Below, piece after piece: positions 25,163 through 34,319 of a DNA stretch of 64,000 bases. The position numbers were made by a program, and so were the translations under genes. How positions within the stretch are numbered: position 1 is the first letter of the stretch; each line of letters opens with the position of its first letter. The stretch covers positions 2,232,001-2,296,000 of the forward strand of contig NZ_CP013387.1 in assembly GCF_001523745.2 (NCBI RefSeq), read 5' to 3'. The notes below the pieces were generated by a model. That model made no database searches, was not told where the DNA came from, and saw only the letters and a program-made list of their open reading frames with translations. Origin of the DNA: Burkholderia mayonis. GTDB taxonomy: Bacteria; Pseudomonadota; Gammaproteobacteria; Burkholderiales; Burkholderiaceae.

Positions 25163-25933
25163 TCAGACGGACAGATAGCCGCCGTCGACGTTGAGCACCG
25201 CGCCCGTCGTATAGCTCGACGCCGCCGACGCAAGATACAGCACCGCGCCAGCCATTTCCGGCGGCTGCGCGGCGCGCCGCATCGGCACGTGCGCGAGCAC
25301 CTGCTTCAGCACGTCCGGCGTCTGCGTCAGCGCCGACGCGAATTTCGTGTCGGTCAGCCCCGGCAGCAGCGCGTTGCAGCGCACGCCGCTCGCCGCGCAT
25401 TCGATCGCGAACGCCTTCGTCATCGAGATCACCGCGGCCTTCGTGATCGAGTAAATGCCCTGCCAATAGCCGGGAATCACGCCGTTCACCGACGCGACGT
25501 TGACGATCGATCCGCCGCCGCCCTTGCCCATCAGCTTCGCGCCGCGACTCGACATGAAGAAGTAGCCGCGGATGTTCACGTCGACGGTCTTCTGGAACGC
25601 GCCGAGATCCGTGTCGACGATCGGCCCGTAATACGGATTCGTCGCCGCGTTGTTGACGAGCACGTCGAGCCGCCCGTGCTTCGCTTCGAGCGCGGCGAAA
25701 AACGCGTCAATCTGGTCGAGCTCGCCGATGTGGCACGCGGCCGCCTCGGCCGAGCCGCCCGCTTCGACGATCTCGTCGGCGATCGCGCGGCAATCGTCGA
25801 TGCGCCGGCTCGTGACGACGACGTGCGCGCCGGATGCGCCGAGCAGCTTCGCGGCGTCCGCGCCGATGCCGCGGCTTCCGCCGGTGACGACGGCGATCTT
25901 TCCGGACAGGTCGAACAGGTTGGGTGCGGTCAT
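25163..25933 (-). CDS. Short-chain dehydrogenase/reductase
   Basis: The 256-residue enzyme is a classical SDR with TGGSRGIG near residue 17, NNAATNPYYG near 92, the serine in SIVNVASVNG, YxxxK in YSITKAA near 160 and GAVLNVDGGYLSV at the end. SRR after strand 2 favours NADP. The NAATNPY stretch resembles SDRs of the DHRS4 type linked to 3-hydroxyacyl-CoA or retinal-type substrates. The start ATG 25933 follows the histidine-phosphatase stop by 35 bases. It is only moderately similar to the adjacent SDR, so the two probably do different steps. Confidence 0.92.
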   Translation of the reverse strand: MTAPNLFDLSGKIAVVTGGSRGIGADAAKLLGASGAHVVVTSRRIDDCRAIADEIVEAGGSAEAAACHIGELDQIDAFFAALEAKHGRLDVLVNNAATNPYYGPIVDTDLGAFQKTVDVNIRGYFFMSSRGAKLMGKGGGGSIVNVASVNGVIPGYWQGIYSITKAAVISMTKAFAIECAASGVRCNALLPGLTDTKFASALTQTPDVLKQVLAHVPMRRAAQPPEMAGAVLYLASAASSYTTGAVLNVDGGYLSV

Positions 25934-25968
25934 GGAGAATATCCTGCAAGCGATGAAGGAAAAAGGAA

Positions 25969-26658
25969 TCAGCGATGCGTGACGAGCCGCTCGCCGTCCG
26001 CGCCGTCGAGGTGCGGCCAGCCGTTGTACGTCGTCACGCGCGCGCCGCCGCGGCCGGTCCGGATCCGGCTCACGCTCGTGTTGACGAGCGGCCACGCGAG
26101 CTCGAAGCTGCGCTCGACGGGCACGCCGAGCAGCGCCGCGACGATCACGCCGATCGGCCCGCCCGACGTGAACGCCCAGATCTCGCGCGCCGGCTGCCGC
26201 GCGAGCGCGTCCCATGCCGCGAGCGTGCGTTCGCGGAAGTCGGGCCACGGGCAGCCGTAGTCGCCGTCGTGCGCGCCGCCCGTCCAGCGCGCGACGGCCG
26301 CCGCGAACAGCGCCTGGAACGCGCGGCGCGGATCGGCTTGCGCCCTCATCGCGCGCAACAGCGCATCGCGCGACGCGAGCTCGGGCCGGTGGCGCGCGAT
26401 CAGCTCGTCGGCATCGAGTTCGTCGAGGCCGGCGAGCGCGAGCCGCGGCGCATCGACGCCCGCCGCGCGCGCGCAGCCGTCCGCTGTCTGCGCGTGGCGG
26501 CGCAGCGTGCCCGTCGCGATCAGCTCGGGCCGCCGCGCGCCGCGCGCCATCCATGCGCCGAGCCGCGCCGACTGCGCGTCGCCGAGCGGCGACAGGCAGT
26601 CATAGTCGGCCGCGTCGAAGCTCGCCTGCGCGTGGCGAATCAGGAACAGCTCGGTCAT
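25969..26658 (-). CDS. Histidine phosphatase (phosphoglycerate-mutase-like) family protein
   Basis: The 229-residue protein has the catalytic LIRHAQASF at residues 5-13, a second arginine in TGTLRRHAQTA, and the late GG and catalytic histidine region (FTSGGPIGV replaces the more usual SHGG). The loss of the usual second histidine in that motif is notable, though TSGG variants are known in this subgroup. It would remove phosphate from a small molecule. Its start overlaps the kinase stop by four bases, so a linked kinase-phosphatase pair is encoded. In an acyl-CoA dehydrogenase operon it may clear phosphorylated intermediates. Confidence 0.87.
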   Translation of the reverse strand: MTELFLIRHAQASFDAADYDCLSPLGDAQSARLGAWMARGARRPELIATGTLRRHAQTADGCARAAGVDAPRLALAGLDELDADELIARHRPELASRDALLRAMRAQADPRRAFQALFAAAVARWTGGAHDGDYGCPWPDFRERTLAAWDALARQPAREIWAFTSGGPIGVIVAALLGVPVERSFELAWPLVNTSVSRIRTGRGGARVTTYNGWPHLDGADGERLVTHR

Positions 26659-27731
26659 CGCGCGCTCCCGGCCGCCGCGATCACGCGCCGGCAGCGCTCG
26701 CCGAGATAGCGGACCGCCGCGCCGAAGCCCGCGAACTGCTCGTTCGTCGTGTGGCCGAGCACGAAGCGCCGATAGATCTGCTGCGCGATCACCATCAGCC
26801 GGAACAGACCGAACACTTCGTAGAATTCGAAGCCGCCGACGTCGAGCCCCGTGCGCGCGCCGTAATAGTCGACGACCTCGCGGCGCGTCATCATCCCGTC
26901 CGCGTGAGTCGGCTGGCGGCGCATCGCGACGAACGCGGGATCGTCGTCGGCCTGCACCCAGTACGCGAGCGAGCCGCCGAGATCCATCAGCGGATCGCCG
27001 AGCGTCGCCATCTCCCAGTCGAGCACGCCGACGATCGACAACGGATCGGCCGGATCGAGCACGACGTTGTCGAAGCGATAATCGTTGTGGATCACACAGA
27101 TACGGCGCTCGCGCGCCGGACGGTTGCGCTCGAGCCACGCGAGCACGTCGTCGCACGGGTGCGTGCCGTCGGTGAGCGCCTTGCGCCAGCGCTCGCCCCA
27201 GCCGCCCAATTGCCGCGCGACGTAGCCCTCGCCCTTGCCGAGCGCCGCGAGCTCCGCGCGCGACGCATCGATCGCGTGCAGCTCGATCAGGCGATCGACG
27301 AAGCTCTCGCACAGCTTGCGCACGCCGTCGCGGTCGAGCGCCAGCCCGGCCGGCAGTTCGCGACGCAGGATCACGCCGGCGATGCGCGCCATCACGTAGA
27401 ACTCGCTGCCGAGCACCGCGGGATCGTCGCAACGCGCGAGGATCGCCGGCACGTAGCGATAGTCGGACTCGAGCGCCGCCATCACCGCCGCTTCGCGCAG
27501 CATGTCGTGCGCGGCGCCCGCCTTCGCGCCGGCGGGCGGCCGCCGCAGCACCATTTCGCGGTCGCCATAGCCGATCAGGTAGGTCAGGTTCGACGCGCCG
27601 CCGTGGAACTGCCGGATTCGCGGCTCGCCGGCCAGGCCCTCGATCCGCGACTTCAGATACGCGTCGAGCTTCGCCGCGTCGAGCCGGTCTTCGTCGCGCA
27701 CGTCGCGCGCATCGTCGAGACGCACGCTCAT
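26655..27731 (-). CDS. APH-type phosphotransferase, ACAD10/LvaA-like
   Basis: The 358-residue protein is an aminoglycoside-phosphotransferase-fold kinase: QFHGGASNLTYLIGYG near residue 45, the ATP lysine/arginine region REMVLRRPP, the catalytic ICVIHNDYRFDNVVLD near residue 225 and GVLDWEMATLGDPLMDLG. These motifs mark the ACAD10/11 and LvaA group, which phosphorylate the 4-hydroxyl of 4-hydroxyacyl-CoA so that an adjacent acyl-CoA dehydrogenase-fold enzyme can eliminate phosphate. That dehydrogenase is encoded directly upstream with a four-base overlap. A role in 4-hydroxyacid or levulinate-like breakdown is therefore likely but inferred. Confidence 0.9.
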   Translation of the reverse strand: MSVRLDDARDVRDEDRLDAAKLDAYLKSRIEGLAGEPRIRQFHGGASNLTYLIGYGDREMVLRRPPAGAKAGAAHDMLREAAVMAALESDYRYVPAILARCDDPAVLGSEFYVMARIAGVILRRELPAGLALDRDGVRKLCESFVDRLIELHAIDASRAELAALGKGEGYVARQLGGWGERWRKALTDGTHPCDDVLAWLERNRPARERRICVIHNDYRFDNVVLDPADPLSIVGVLDWEMATLGDPLMDLGGSLAYWVQADDDPAFVAMRRQPTHADGMMTRREVVDYYGARTGLDVGGFEFYEVFGLFRLMVIAQQIYRRFVLGHTTNEQFAGFGAAVRYLGERCRRVIAAAGSAR

Positions 27732-28960
27732 GCGACCTCCGCGGCGGCGAGCTGACGCTTCACCTCGAGCTTCGCGACGACCGCGCGATGCACCTCGTCC
27801 GGCCCGTCCGCGATCCGCAGGATGCGCGCGTACGCGTAGAGCGCCGCGAGCGGGAAGTCGTTCGACAGGCCCGCGCCGCCGTGGATCTGGATCGCCGCGT
27901 CGGCCGCCTGCTGCGCGACCGTCGGCACGACGACCTTGATCTGCGAGATGAGCGACAGCGCCGCCTTCACGCCCTGCGTGTCGATCGTCCAGGCGGCCTT
28001 CAGCGTCAACAGGCGCGCCTGCTCGATCGCCATCCGCAGATTCGCGACGACGTCGCCGTTGCCGCCGAGCTTGACGAGCGGCTTGCCGAACGCGGTGCGC
28101 GTCGTCGCGCGCGCGCAGAGCAGCGTGAGCGCCTTCTCCGCCGCGCCGAGCGCACGCATGCAATGGTGGATGCGGCCCGGCCCGAGCCGGCCCTGCGCGA
28201 TCTCGAAGCCGCGGCCCGGCCCGAGGATCACATTCGACGCCGGCAGCCGCACGTTCGCGAAGCTGACTTCGCCGTGGCCCGACGGCTCATCGTATGCGTT
28301 GAACACGGGCAGCATCCGCTCGATCGTCACGCCCGGCGCGTCGAGCGGACACAGCACCATCGTGTGCCGGCGATGCGGCTCCGCGTCCGAATCGGTGAGC
28401 CCCATGAAGATCACGACGCGCGCGAGCGGATGGCCGATGCCGGTCGACCACCACTTCCGGCCGTTCAGCACGACTTCGTCGCCGTCGATCGTCGCCGTCG
28501 CCCGCATGTTCGTCGCGTCCGACGACGCGACCTCAGGCTCGGTCATGCAGAACGCCGAACGGATCTCGCCGGCGAGAAGCGGCTCGAGCCAGCGGCGCCG
28601 CTGCTCGGGCGAGCCGTAGCGCGCGAGCACTTCCATGTTGCCGGTATCGGGCGCGTTGCAGTTGAACACTTCGGGCGCGATGAACGAATGCCCCATCAGC
28701 TCGGCGAGCGGCGCGTACTCGACGTTCGACAGCCCCGCGCCGCCGTGCTCGACGTCCGGCAGGAACAGATTCCACAAGCCGGCTGCGCGGGCCTTCGCCT
28801 TCAGCGCTTCCATCACGTCGGGCTGCCGCCAGCCGCGCCAGTCCGCGCCGCCCGTCAGTTGCTCGAGATAGTGCGCCTCGACGGGCGCGATCTCGTCGCG
28901 CATGAAGCCCGCGATGCGCCCGCTCAGTTCGCGGCTGCGGGCCGAGGGAGAGAAATCCAC
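27728..28960 (-). CDS. Acyl-CoA dehydrogenase, ACAD10/11-like
   Basis: The 410-residue flavoenzyme shows the acyl-CoA dehydrogenase fold: FCMTEPEVASSDATNM in the middle, GRKWWSTGIGHP, and C-terminal IQIHGGAGLSNDFPLA. The last motif and the WWSTG stretch are typical of the ACAD10/11 subgroup that works with the adjacent kinase. I chose GTG 28960 because a GGAGA ribosome site precedes it and the protein then starts VDFSPSARSREL, as family members do; an ATG further upstream adds 32 unlike residues and overlaps the LysR promoter. It is the first gene of a five-gene operon and divergent from a LysR regulator. Confidence 0.9.
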   Translation of the reverse strand: MDFSPSARSRELSGRIAGFMRDEIAPVEAHYLEQLTGGADWRGWRQPDVMEALKAKARAAGLWNLFLPDVEHGGAGLSNVEYAPLAELMGHSFIAPEVFNCNAPDTGNMEVLARYGSPEQRRRWLEPLLAGEIRSAFCMTEPEVASSDATNMRATATIDGDEVVLNGRKWWSTGIGHPLARVVIFMGLTDSDAEPHRRHTMVLCPLDAPGVTIERMLPVFNAYDEPSGHGEVSFANVRLPASNVILGPGRGFEIAQGRLGPGRIHHCMRALGAAEKALTLLCARATTRTAFGKPLVKLGGNGDVVANLRMAIEQARLLTLKAAWTIDTQGVKAALSLISQIKVVVPTVAQQAADAAIQIHGGAGLSNDFPLAALYAYARILRIADGPDEVHRAVVAKLEVKRQLAAAEVA

Positions 28961-29058
28961 GGCGTCTCCGTATGGTCGGTTCGAATGGAGACGAGCGTAC
29001 GCGATCCTCGACAATCGATGAAATGAATATTTATTATGCGAGGACATAGACATCATTG

Positions 29059-30024
29059 ATGGGTTCGCGCAATCGCGCGAACCGCCCGGACACGCCGATG
29101 CAATCCGACCACCGACTCGACCTGAACCTGTTCCGCGTGCTCGACGCGGTCTACGTGCAAGGCGGCATCAGCGCCGCCGCGCGCGCGCTGCACCTGACGC
29201 AGCCGGCCGTCACGCACGCGCTGAACCGGCTGCGCGCGCACTTCGGCGATCCGCTCTTCGTGCGTCAGGGCAACAAGGTCGTGCCGACCGAGCGCACGCG
29301 CGCGGTGATCGCGGACGTCCAGCTGCATCTGAAGGGCCTGCAAGACGCGGCGCGCGCGCAGACGCGCTTCAGCCCGGATGCGCTCGACATGCGCTTCGTC
29401 GTCGGCGTGCGCGACGTGCTCGAATCGATCGCGCTGCCGCAGCTCGTCGAGACGATCGCGCGCGACGCGCCCGGCGTGCGGCTCGTGAGCCGGCGCGTGC
29501 CCGTCGCCGACATCGAACGCGAACTCGGCAGCGGCGATCTCGATCTCGCGATCGAGCGCCGCGTGTCCGCAGGGCCGCGGATCGTCGGCGAATACGTGAT
29601 CGACGACACGCTCGTCGTCGCGATGCGGCGCGACCATCCGCTCGCGGGCGCGCCGCTGCGCCGCGCCGACTATTTCGCCGCGCGGCACGTGACGGTGTCG
29701 CCGCTCGGCGAGCCGCACACGCTCGACGTGCTGCTCGGCGCCGACGGCCGGTTCCGGCAGATCCAGCTCGTCTGCCAGCACTATTTCGCCGCGTGCCAGA
29801 TCGCGGCGTCGGGCGATTTGCTGCTGACGCTGCCGCGCTCGTACGCGCTCCGGATGACGCGGCTGCTGCCGATCGCGATCCAGCCGCTGCCGCTGCGGCT
29901 GAAACCCTATCCGATCCTCGCGTACTGGCACGAGTCACGCGAGCTCGACCGCGCGCACCAGTGGTTCCGGCAGCGCGTGATCGACGTCGTGCGCGAGGCG
30001 TCGTCGCATCCGGCAGGCGCGTAA
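29059..30024 (+). CDS. LysR-type transcriptional regulator
   Basis: The protein of about 321 residues has an N-terminal winged helix (LDLNLFRVLDAVYVQGGISAAARALHLTQPAVTHALNRLR) split over roughly residues 20-70, followed by a periplasmic-binding-like effector domain. It belongs to the NodD/PcpR-like branch, with DPLFVRQGNKVVPT after the helix. It should control the divergent acyl-CoA dehydrogenase operon in response to a pathway compound. ATG 29098 is an alternative start that gives 308 residues and a more typical short N-terminus; neither start has a strong ribosome site. Confidence 0.9.
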   Translation: MGSRNRANRPDTPMQSDHRLDLNLFRVLDAVYVQGGISAAARALHLTQPAVTHALNRLRAHFGDPLFVRQGNKVVPTERTRAVIADVQLHLKGLQDAARAQTRFSPDALDMRFVVGVRDVLESIALPQLVETIARDAPGVRLVSRRVPVADIERELGSGDLDLAIERRVSAGPRIVGEYVIDDTLVVAMRRDHPLAGAPLRRADYFAARHVTVSPLGEPHTLDVLLGADGRFRQIQLVCQHYFAACQIAASGDLLLTLPRSYALRMTRLLPIAIQPLPLRLKPYPILAYWHESRELDRAHQWFRQRVIDVVREASSHPAGA

Positions 30025-30114
30025 GGGCCGCTGCAGGCCGGCGCGAAGCCGTTTATGCTCGCGAATCGAGGCCGGCATGCCGGCCGATCCCTCCCTTGAC
30101 ACCGAGAACACGCG

Positions 30115-30516
30115 ATGCCGCTCATCCACGCCTCAGCCGAAATGGCGCCCGACGCGCCGAACTACGTCGTCGACATCGCAGCCGGCTCGCATCGCCTGCA
30201 AGGCGACGAGAACGAGCGCGAAGGCGGCCGTAATATCGGACCCGCGCCGTACGAGCTCGTGCTGTCCGGGCTCGCCGCGTGCACCGTCGCGACACTGCGG
30301 ATGTACATGCAGCGCAAGGACTGGCCGGCCGCGCGCCTGTCCGCGCGCGCCGAACTGCATGTCGACCGCGAGGGCGCGCAGTACGTGCGGCGCACGATCG
30401 TCGTCGACGGCGCGCTCGACGGCGCGCAACGCAAGCGGCTCGCGGAGATCGCCGAGAAGACGCCGGTCACGGTGTTCATCAAGCGCGGCACGCGGATCGA
30501 GACGACGTTGAAATGA
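30115..30516 (+). CDS. OsmC family peroxiredoxin-like protein
   Basis: The 133-residue protein has the OsmC fold with one conserved cysteine in LSGLAACTVATLRMYMQRK near residue 56 and a glutamate in PYELVLSG. The second cysteine of classical OsmC/Ohr proteins, usually near residue 120, is missing: that region reads TPVTVFIKRG. It therefore belongs to the YhfA-like one-cysteine group rather than Ohr. A thiol-dependent detoxification role is possible. It stands alone 90 bases after the LysR gene. Confidence 0.87.
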   Translation: MPLIHASAEMAPDAPNYVVDIAAGSHRLQGDENEREGGRNIGPAPYELVLSGLAACTVATLRMYMQRKDWPAARLSARAELHVDREGAQYVRRTIVVDGALDGAQRKRLAEIAEKTPVTVFIKRGTRIETTLK

Positions 30517-30867
30517 TGCGCGGTGGCAGTGCCGCATTGCGCAGTGCGGCGTGGGGTGGCGTGGCGCGTGCAGCGTCGCGTCATGTCGCGCCGCGCACAG
30601 CATGCAAGGTCCGCCTCGCGTCGGTGACGCCGGATAGATCGAGCAGACACGCACGACGCACAAGTTGCAGACGTTCACGCTCGCACGCGGTGATGCTGCC
30701 TCGCGTTATCGCGGCCATTCGTCCCGACGTCGACGCGAACGCTCGCCCCCCAAAGGGCGAACGGGATTCGCTTCAGCGATCTACTGTCGATCCGACGCCG
30801 GGACGGCGGCGAGGCGGCGAGGCGCGTCATGTGCCACGCCGCCTTGCGACCGCGACGCGCCCGAGAA
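30517..30867. other. Convergent gap, no gene seen
   Basis: About 350 GC-rich bases between the stops of the OsmC and DUF3472 genes. I see no gene and no clear terminator. Confidence 0.4.
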
Positions 30868-32055
30868 TCAAGGCAGCGTCAGCAGAATCGACTTCGGCCC
30901 GCCCGGCAGATTGTGCGGCTGTCCCACCGCGTAGCCGCCCGTGCTCATCCGGAAGCTGCCGTTGACCACCGAGAACCTGTAGTTCGAGCAGATCTCGTTG
31001 TGATCCGGCGTGTAGACGGCGGACGTCCACGCCTTGTCGACCGAGACCCACCGCCCCGACGTCTTGTCGAACGCCCTCACGTTGCCGAACTGTCCGGCCC
31101 GTTGCGTCGCGTCGAAACACGACGCGCCTTCCGTCGCCCAATCCTCGACGAAGCTGTCCGCGTAATTCGCCGCCTGAACGCTCTTCTGATAGCGCAGCGT
31201 CGCGATCAACTCGCGCGCGTTGGTCGACGTATCCGTGAACCAGACCGAATAATCTGTCTGGCTCTGCCCGGCGACGGGCGCGATCGACGCCTCGAAGCGG
31301 TACGTCCTGCCCGCGACGGGTGCATGGCTCTTGAAGCACTTGTAGCCGGTGCCCTCGCCGCCGAATTGCGTGCAATTGACGCCCGGCCCTTTCGCGACGA
31401 TCTGCGGCGACTTGCCGTTCGCGTCCCACACGGAAAAGAGGATCAGGCCGTTCTGCTTGCCGTCGACCGACTGAATCCCGGTGTAAGCGCCCGGCCAGCC
31501 GATCGCTTCCCAATAAGTGGTCGGCGCGAGCGCCTCGGGCGTCACGTCGACGCTGATCCGCGTCCAGTTGTTCGCCTGCGGGTAGTTCAGATGGATCGAG
31601 TTCGCGCGCGTCCGGTGCGGCCACGCGGAGCCGCTGAACACCGCTTTCTGCGCCGTGCCGTCGAACCGGCGGATGCTCGCCAGCGCCGTCTGCGTGCCGC
31701 CGTTGCCGGCGACCCACCATGCAGCCGCCGCGCCGTTGGCGTCCGTCGACGCGTTCACCGGAAACAGCCAGCCCGACGCGCTGCCGGCGCCTTGCGGCTG
31801 CCACGCGACGTCGCAGCCGGCTACCGGCTGGCCGTTGTTCGTCACCTTGACCGACAACAGGACGGGATTGTGCGTGCGGTTGCTCGACGTGATCGACGGA
31901 TCGTAAAGCGTCGACGAGAACACGGAGCCTTGTCTCGCGACGAGCGGCGCGCCGGTCGACGAAGCGATCACGGAGCCGTTCAGGCAGGCGCCGGCGGCTA
32001 TTGCGTCGATGGCGGCCGTCGCCAGGATGGATGCTGCGATGCACTTGAATTTCAA
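30868..32055 (-). CDS. Secreted DUF3472 domain protein
   Basis: The 395-residue protein has a signal peptide (FKCIAASILATAAIDAIAAG), then an Ig-like segment (about 25-130: LLSVKVTNNGQPVAGCDVAW) and a DUF3472-type domain with WEAIGWPGAYTGIQ, FSVWDANGKSP and GEGTGYKCF. Several cysteines suggest disulfides. Members are secreted; a carbohydrate-related role is often guessed but not shown. No ATG fits: the likely start is TTG 32055, which sits correctly after a GAGGAGG ribosome site, and the signal peptide then begins at once. An AT-rich promoter region precedes it. Confidence 0.8.
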   Translation of the reverse strand: MKFKCIAASILATAAIDAIAAGACLNGSVIASSTGAPLVARQGSVFSSTLYDPSITSSNRTHNPVLLSVKVTNNGQPVAGCDVAWQPQGAGSASGWLFPVNASTDANGAAAAWWVAGNGGTQTALASIRRFDGTAQKAVFSGSAWPHRTRANSIHLNYPQANNWTRISVDVTPEALAPTTYWEAIGWPGAYTGIQSVDGKQNGLILFSVWDANGKSPQIVAKGPGVNCTQFGGEGTGYKCFKSHAPVAGRTYRFEASIAPVAGQSQTDYSVWFTDTSTNARELIATLRYQKSVQAANYADSFVEDWATEGASCFDATQRAGQFGNVRAFDKTSGRWVSVDKAWTSAVYTPDHNEICSNYRFSVVNGSFRMSTGGYAVGQPHNLPGGPKSILLTLP

Positions 32056-32789
32056 TTCGATCCTCCTCGAATGGGTGTTTCGATTTGCGGGCATGCGTCG
32101 CACACTATAAGCGAGGGTCTCTCAGAGAATGAAAATAACCGAGCATATTCGGCGGGATAATCAACATCCGTTAATATTTAATATGTTATTTACTTGTTTT
32201 AGATCGTTGAAACCGATTGAAGAGCACGGCGACGGAGCGTTCGTTCATAACGCTTTCGCGATGTGGCGCGGGATTTCCGCCATTTGCTTGCTTTTCCACA
32301 TGCGAAACAGGCCGGACGATGGAATATCGAAATGGATATCCACTCGATCGGCTGAGCGCAACAGGCGAAACCGGAAGATGGGTAAAGACAATCGACCGCC
32401 GCGAGTGCGGTCCGAAGCGGAACATCGATTCGCAGCGTGAAAAGGGCCGAGTACGATGAGTGTCGACGAATCGAGCCGTCACGGCGACGTCGCCCGGCGT
32501 CCATCGCGGCCGCCGGGCAAACGTGTGCTGCGCTGCACGTCGTTCCGCGCGCAGCGCAAGGCCGATTCGGCGCGCCAAAATCGGCCGCCGAAAAACCCTC
32601 CGATGCACGTGACGTCCGCAACGACGTCGCGATCGCCCCCCGCATCAGCGCGCCGAAGCATCAGCGCGTCGCACGGCGATCGCGAGCAAAGCGAAACGCG
32701 ATCACGATCGCGATGCCGATGCGCCGGCATCCGCGCATCGCGCGCCGCCGCTTCCACGCCGCGCAGCGCGGCGCGGCACCGCATTACGG
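32056..32789. other. Long gap, AT-rich at left
   Basis: About 730 bases. The part 32110-32350 is AT-rich and likely holds the DUF3472 promoter; the rest is GC-rich with open frames that do not look like proteins. Its right end is the 3' side of the DyP gene. Confidence 0.45.
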
Positions 32790-33674
32790 TTACAGCCCGA
32801 GCGCCGACAGATCGAGCTTGCCGCCCTTGACGGGCGGGCACCAGAAGAACGAGCCGGTGATCGGCTGCGTGAAGCGGAACAGGCCGTCGTGCACGCCGTC
32901 GGTCGCGCCGATCATCCGGCGCATCTGCACCTCGAACGCGCGGAACGAATGCCCGAACGCGACGAAGTACAAGCCGGCGCGGCGTTCGTCCGCCCACGGC
33001 GACGAGCGGCGCAGCACCTTCGCCTCCGGCTTGAAGCTCTCCTGCTCGGTACGCTTCACGTGCGCGTACGCAGGCGCGCCTTCGAGCTCTTCGTTGTCGT
33101 CCTTGCGGCGGCCGATGATCCGGTCCATCTCGTCGCCCGGAATCTCGCGCATCTTGCCGAAATCGTGCACCCATTGCTGGACCGCGACGAAGCTCGCGCC
33201 GTCGAGCCCCGCGCCCTTGCCGGACACGAACGCGGTTTCGAGCGCCTCGTCGCCTTCCGGGTTCTCGGTGCCGTCCTCGTAGCCGGACAGGTCGCGATCG
33301 TCCGCATAGCGGAACGCATTCACCGCGACGTCGAGTTCGAACGCGGGCGCGACGAGCTGCTCGATGTCGCGCGAACGCACGGTCGCCGCGCCGAGATCGT
33401 CGGCGCGCAGCCAGACCCACAGCGCGGCGGGCGTCGACGGCGCCGGCGCGCCCGGCACCGACAGCTCGGGAAACTCCTTCAGGCCGTCGATCTTCTTGTC
33501 GAGCGCGTGCACGAGCGACGGCCCGATGCCGATCACCGTATCGACGCCGTCGACCGCGTCGTCGCGCAACGCGGCGAGGACGCTCGCCGCATGCTCCGGA
33601 TGCACGATCCGGAAGGACAGGTAACGGCTCGCGGCCGGAATCGGCGCCAGAATGCCTTGCTGAATATCGCTCAT
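32790..33674 (-). CDS. DyP-type heme peroxidase
   Basis: The 294-residue protein shows the DyP family signature GYEDGTENP at residues 131-139 with the catalytic Asp 134, the heme-ligand His 205 in AYAHVKR, and the distal Arg 223 in LRRSSPW. It uses hydrogen peroxide to oxidise dyes, phenols or other substrates. There is no signal peptide, as in class B enzymes, which are often loaded into encapsulin shells; no encapsulin gene is visible here. ATG 33674 has a GAGGAA ribosome site. It is transcribed alone. Confidence 0.93.
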   Translation of the reverse strand: MSDIQQGILAPIPAASRYLSFRIVHPEHAASVLAALRDDAVDGVDTVIGIGPSLVHALDKKIDGLKEFPELSVPGAPAPSTPAALWVWLRADDLGAATVRSRDIEQLVAPAFELDVAVNAFRYADDRDLSGYEDGTENPEGDEALETAFVSGKGAGLDGASFVAVQQWVHDFGKMREIPGDEMDRIIGRRKDDNEELEGAPAYAHVKRTEQESFKPEAKVLRRSSPWADERRAGLYFVAFGHSFRAFEVQMRRMIGATDGVHDGLFRFTQPITGSFFWCPPVKGGKLDLSALGL

Positions 33675-34319
33675 CGTTTCCTCGATGCAATGTTCGGTTC
33701 TACAGGGGGACGCCGGATTGTCCCATAACGTCCGGGACATGATGCTTGTCGGGGACATGCGCGTCGGGGACATACGCGTCTGCGACTGCTCGCCCGGGAT
33801 GTGCCCGTTGGAAACATGCCCGTTTGGACGTGCCCGTCCGCGACATGCGCGTCCGCGCGCCGACACGTACACGCACACCGTCGGTACGCGTGCGCGGCGC
33901 GATGCGCGCACGACGACGCCCGATGTTAACCCACGCGTCCCGATTCCATCGCACGCGACGAGCCACGACGCCACGCATCGCCCCGTATCGAATCGGCAAC
34001 ATCCATTCGTCTGACATTGCAGCGACACGAAACGGCCGCTAGAATCGTTACACGAGCTGAATTTCAGCTCGCCTTCATTTCACCCACTCAACGCTCGAAG
34101 GAGGTGCCGGATGTCGCGAATGCATGTCACCCCCCCGACGGCAGTTCCACGGCGCGCGTTCTAAGTCGCCGTCTCCGCGGGCCGCTTTCCAGCCCGCACC
34201 GTTTCCGGACAATTTCTCGCCCTCGTTTCGTGCGCTGACGCGCAGCGGCGTCCGTCCGGCTTTCGTTTCGAACAACAATCGACAAGTCCCGTTCGCCACG
34301 AGCGGCCGGGCCCCGACAA
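33675..34319. other. Gap with degenerate 15-base repeats
   Basis: About 645 bases between divergent genes. Degenerate repeats cover 33734-33865. A small AT-richer stretch near 34010-34090 may be a promoter for the ABC transporter gene, whose leader would then be over 200 bases. No gene is visible. Confidence 0.45.
33734..33865. repeat. Degenerate 15-base repeats (GGGACATGCGCGTCG-like)
   Basis: Seven or eight diverged copies of a unit like GACATGCGCGTCCGG follow one another, with a spacing near 15 bases in most places. They lie upstream of the DyP gene. Confidence 0.6.

Noticed and set aside
22727..26260. A 1177-residue plus-strand open frame
   Set aside because: It runs antisense through the MDR and SDR genes and the heptamer array. 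The opposite strand carries clear enzymes with motifs and ribosome sites.
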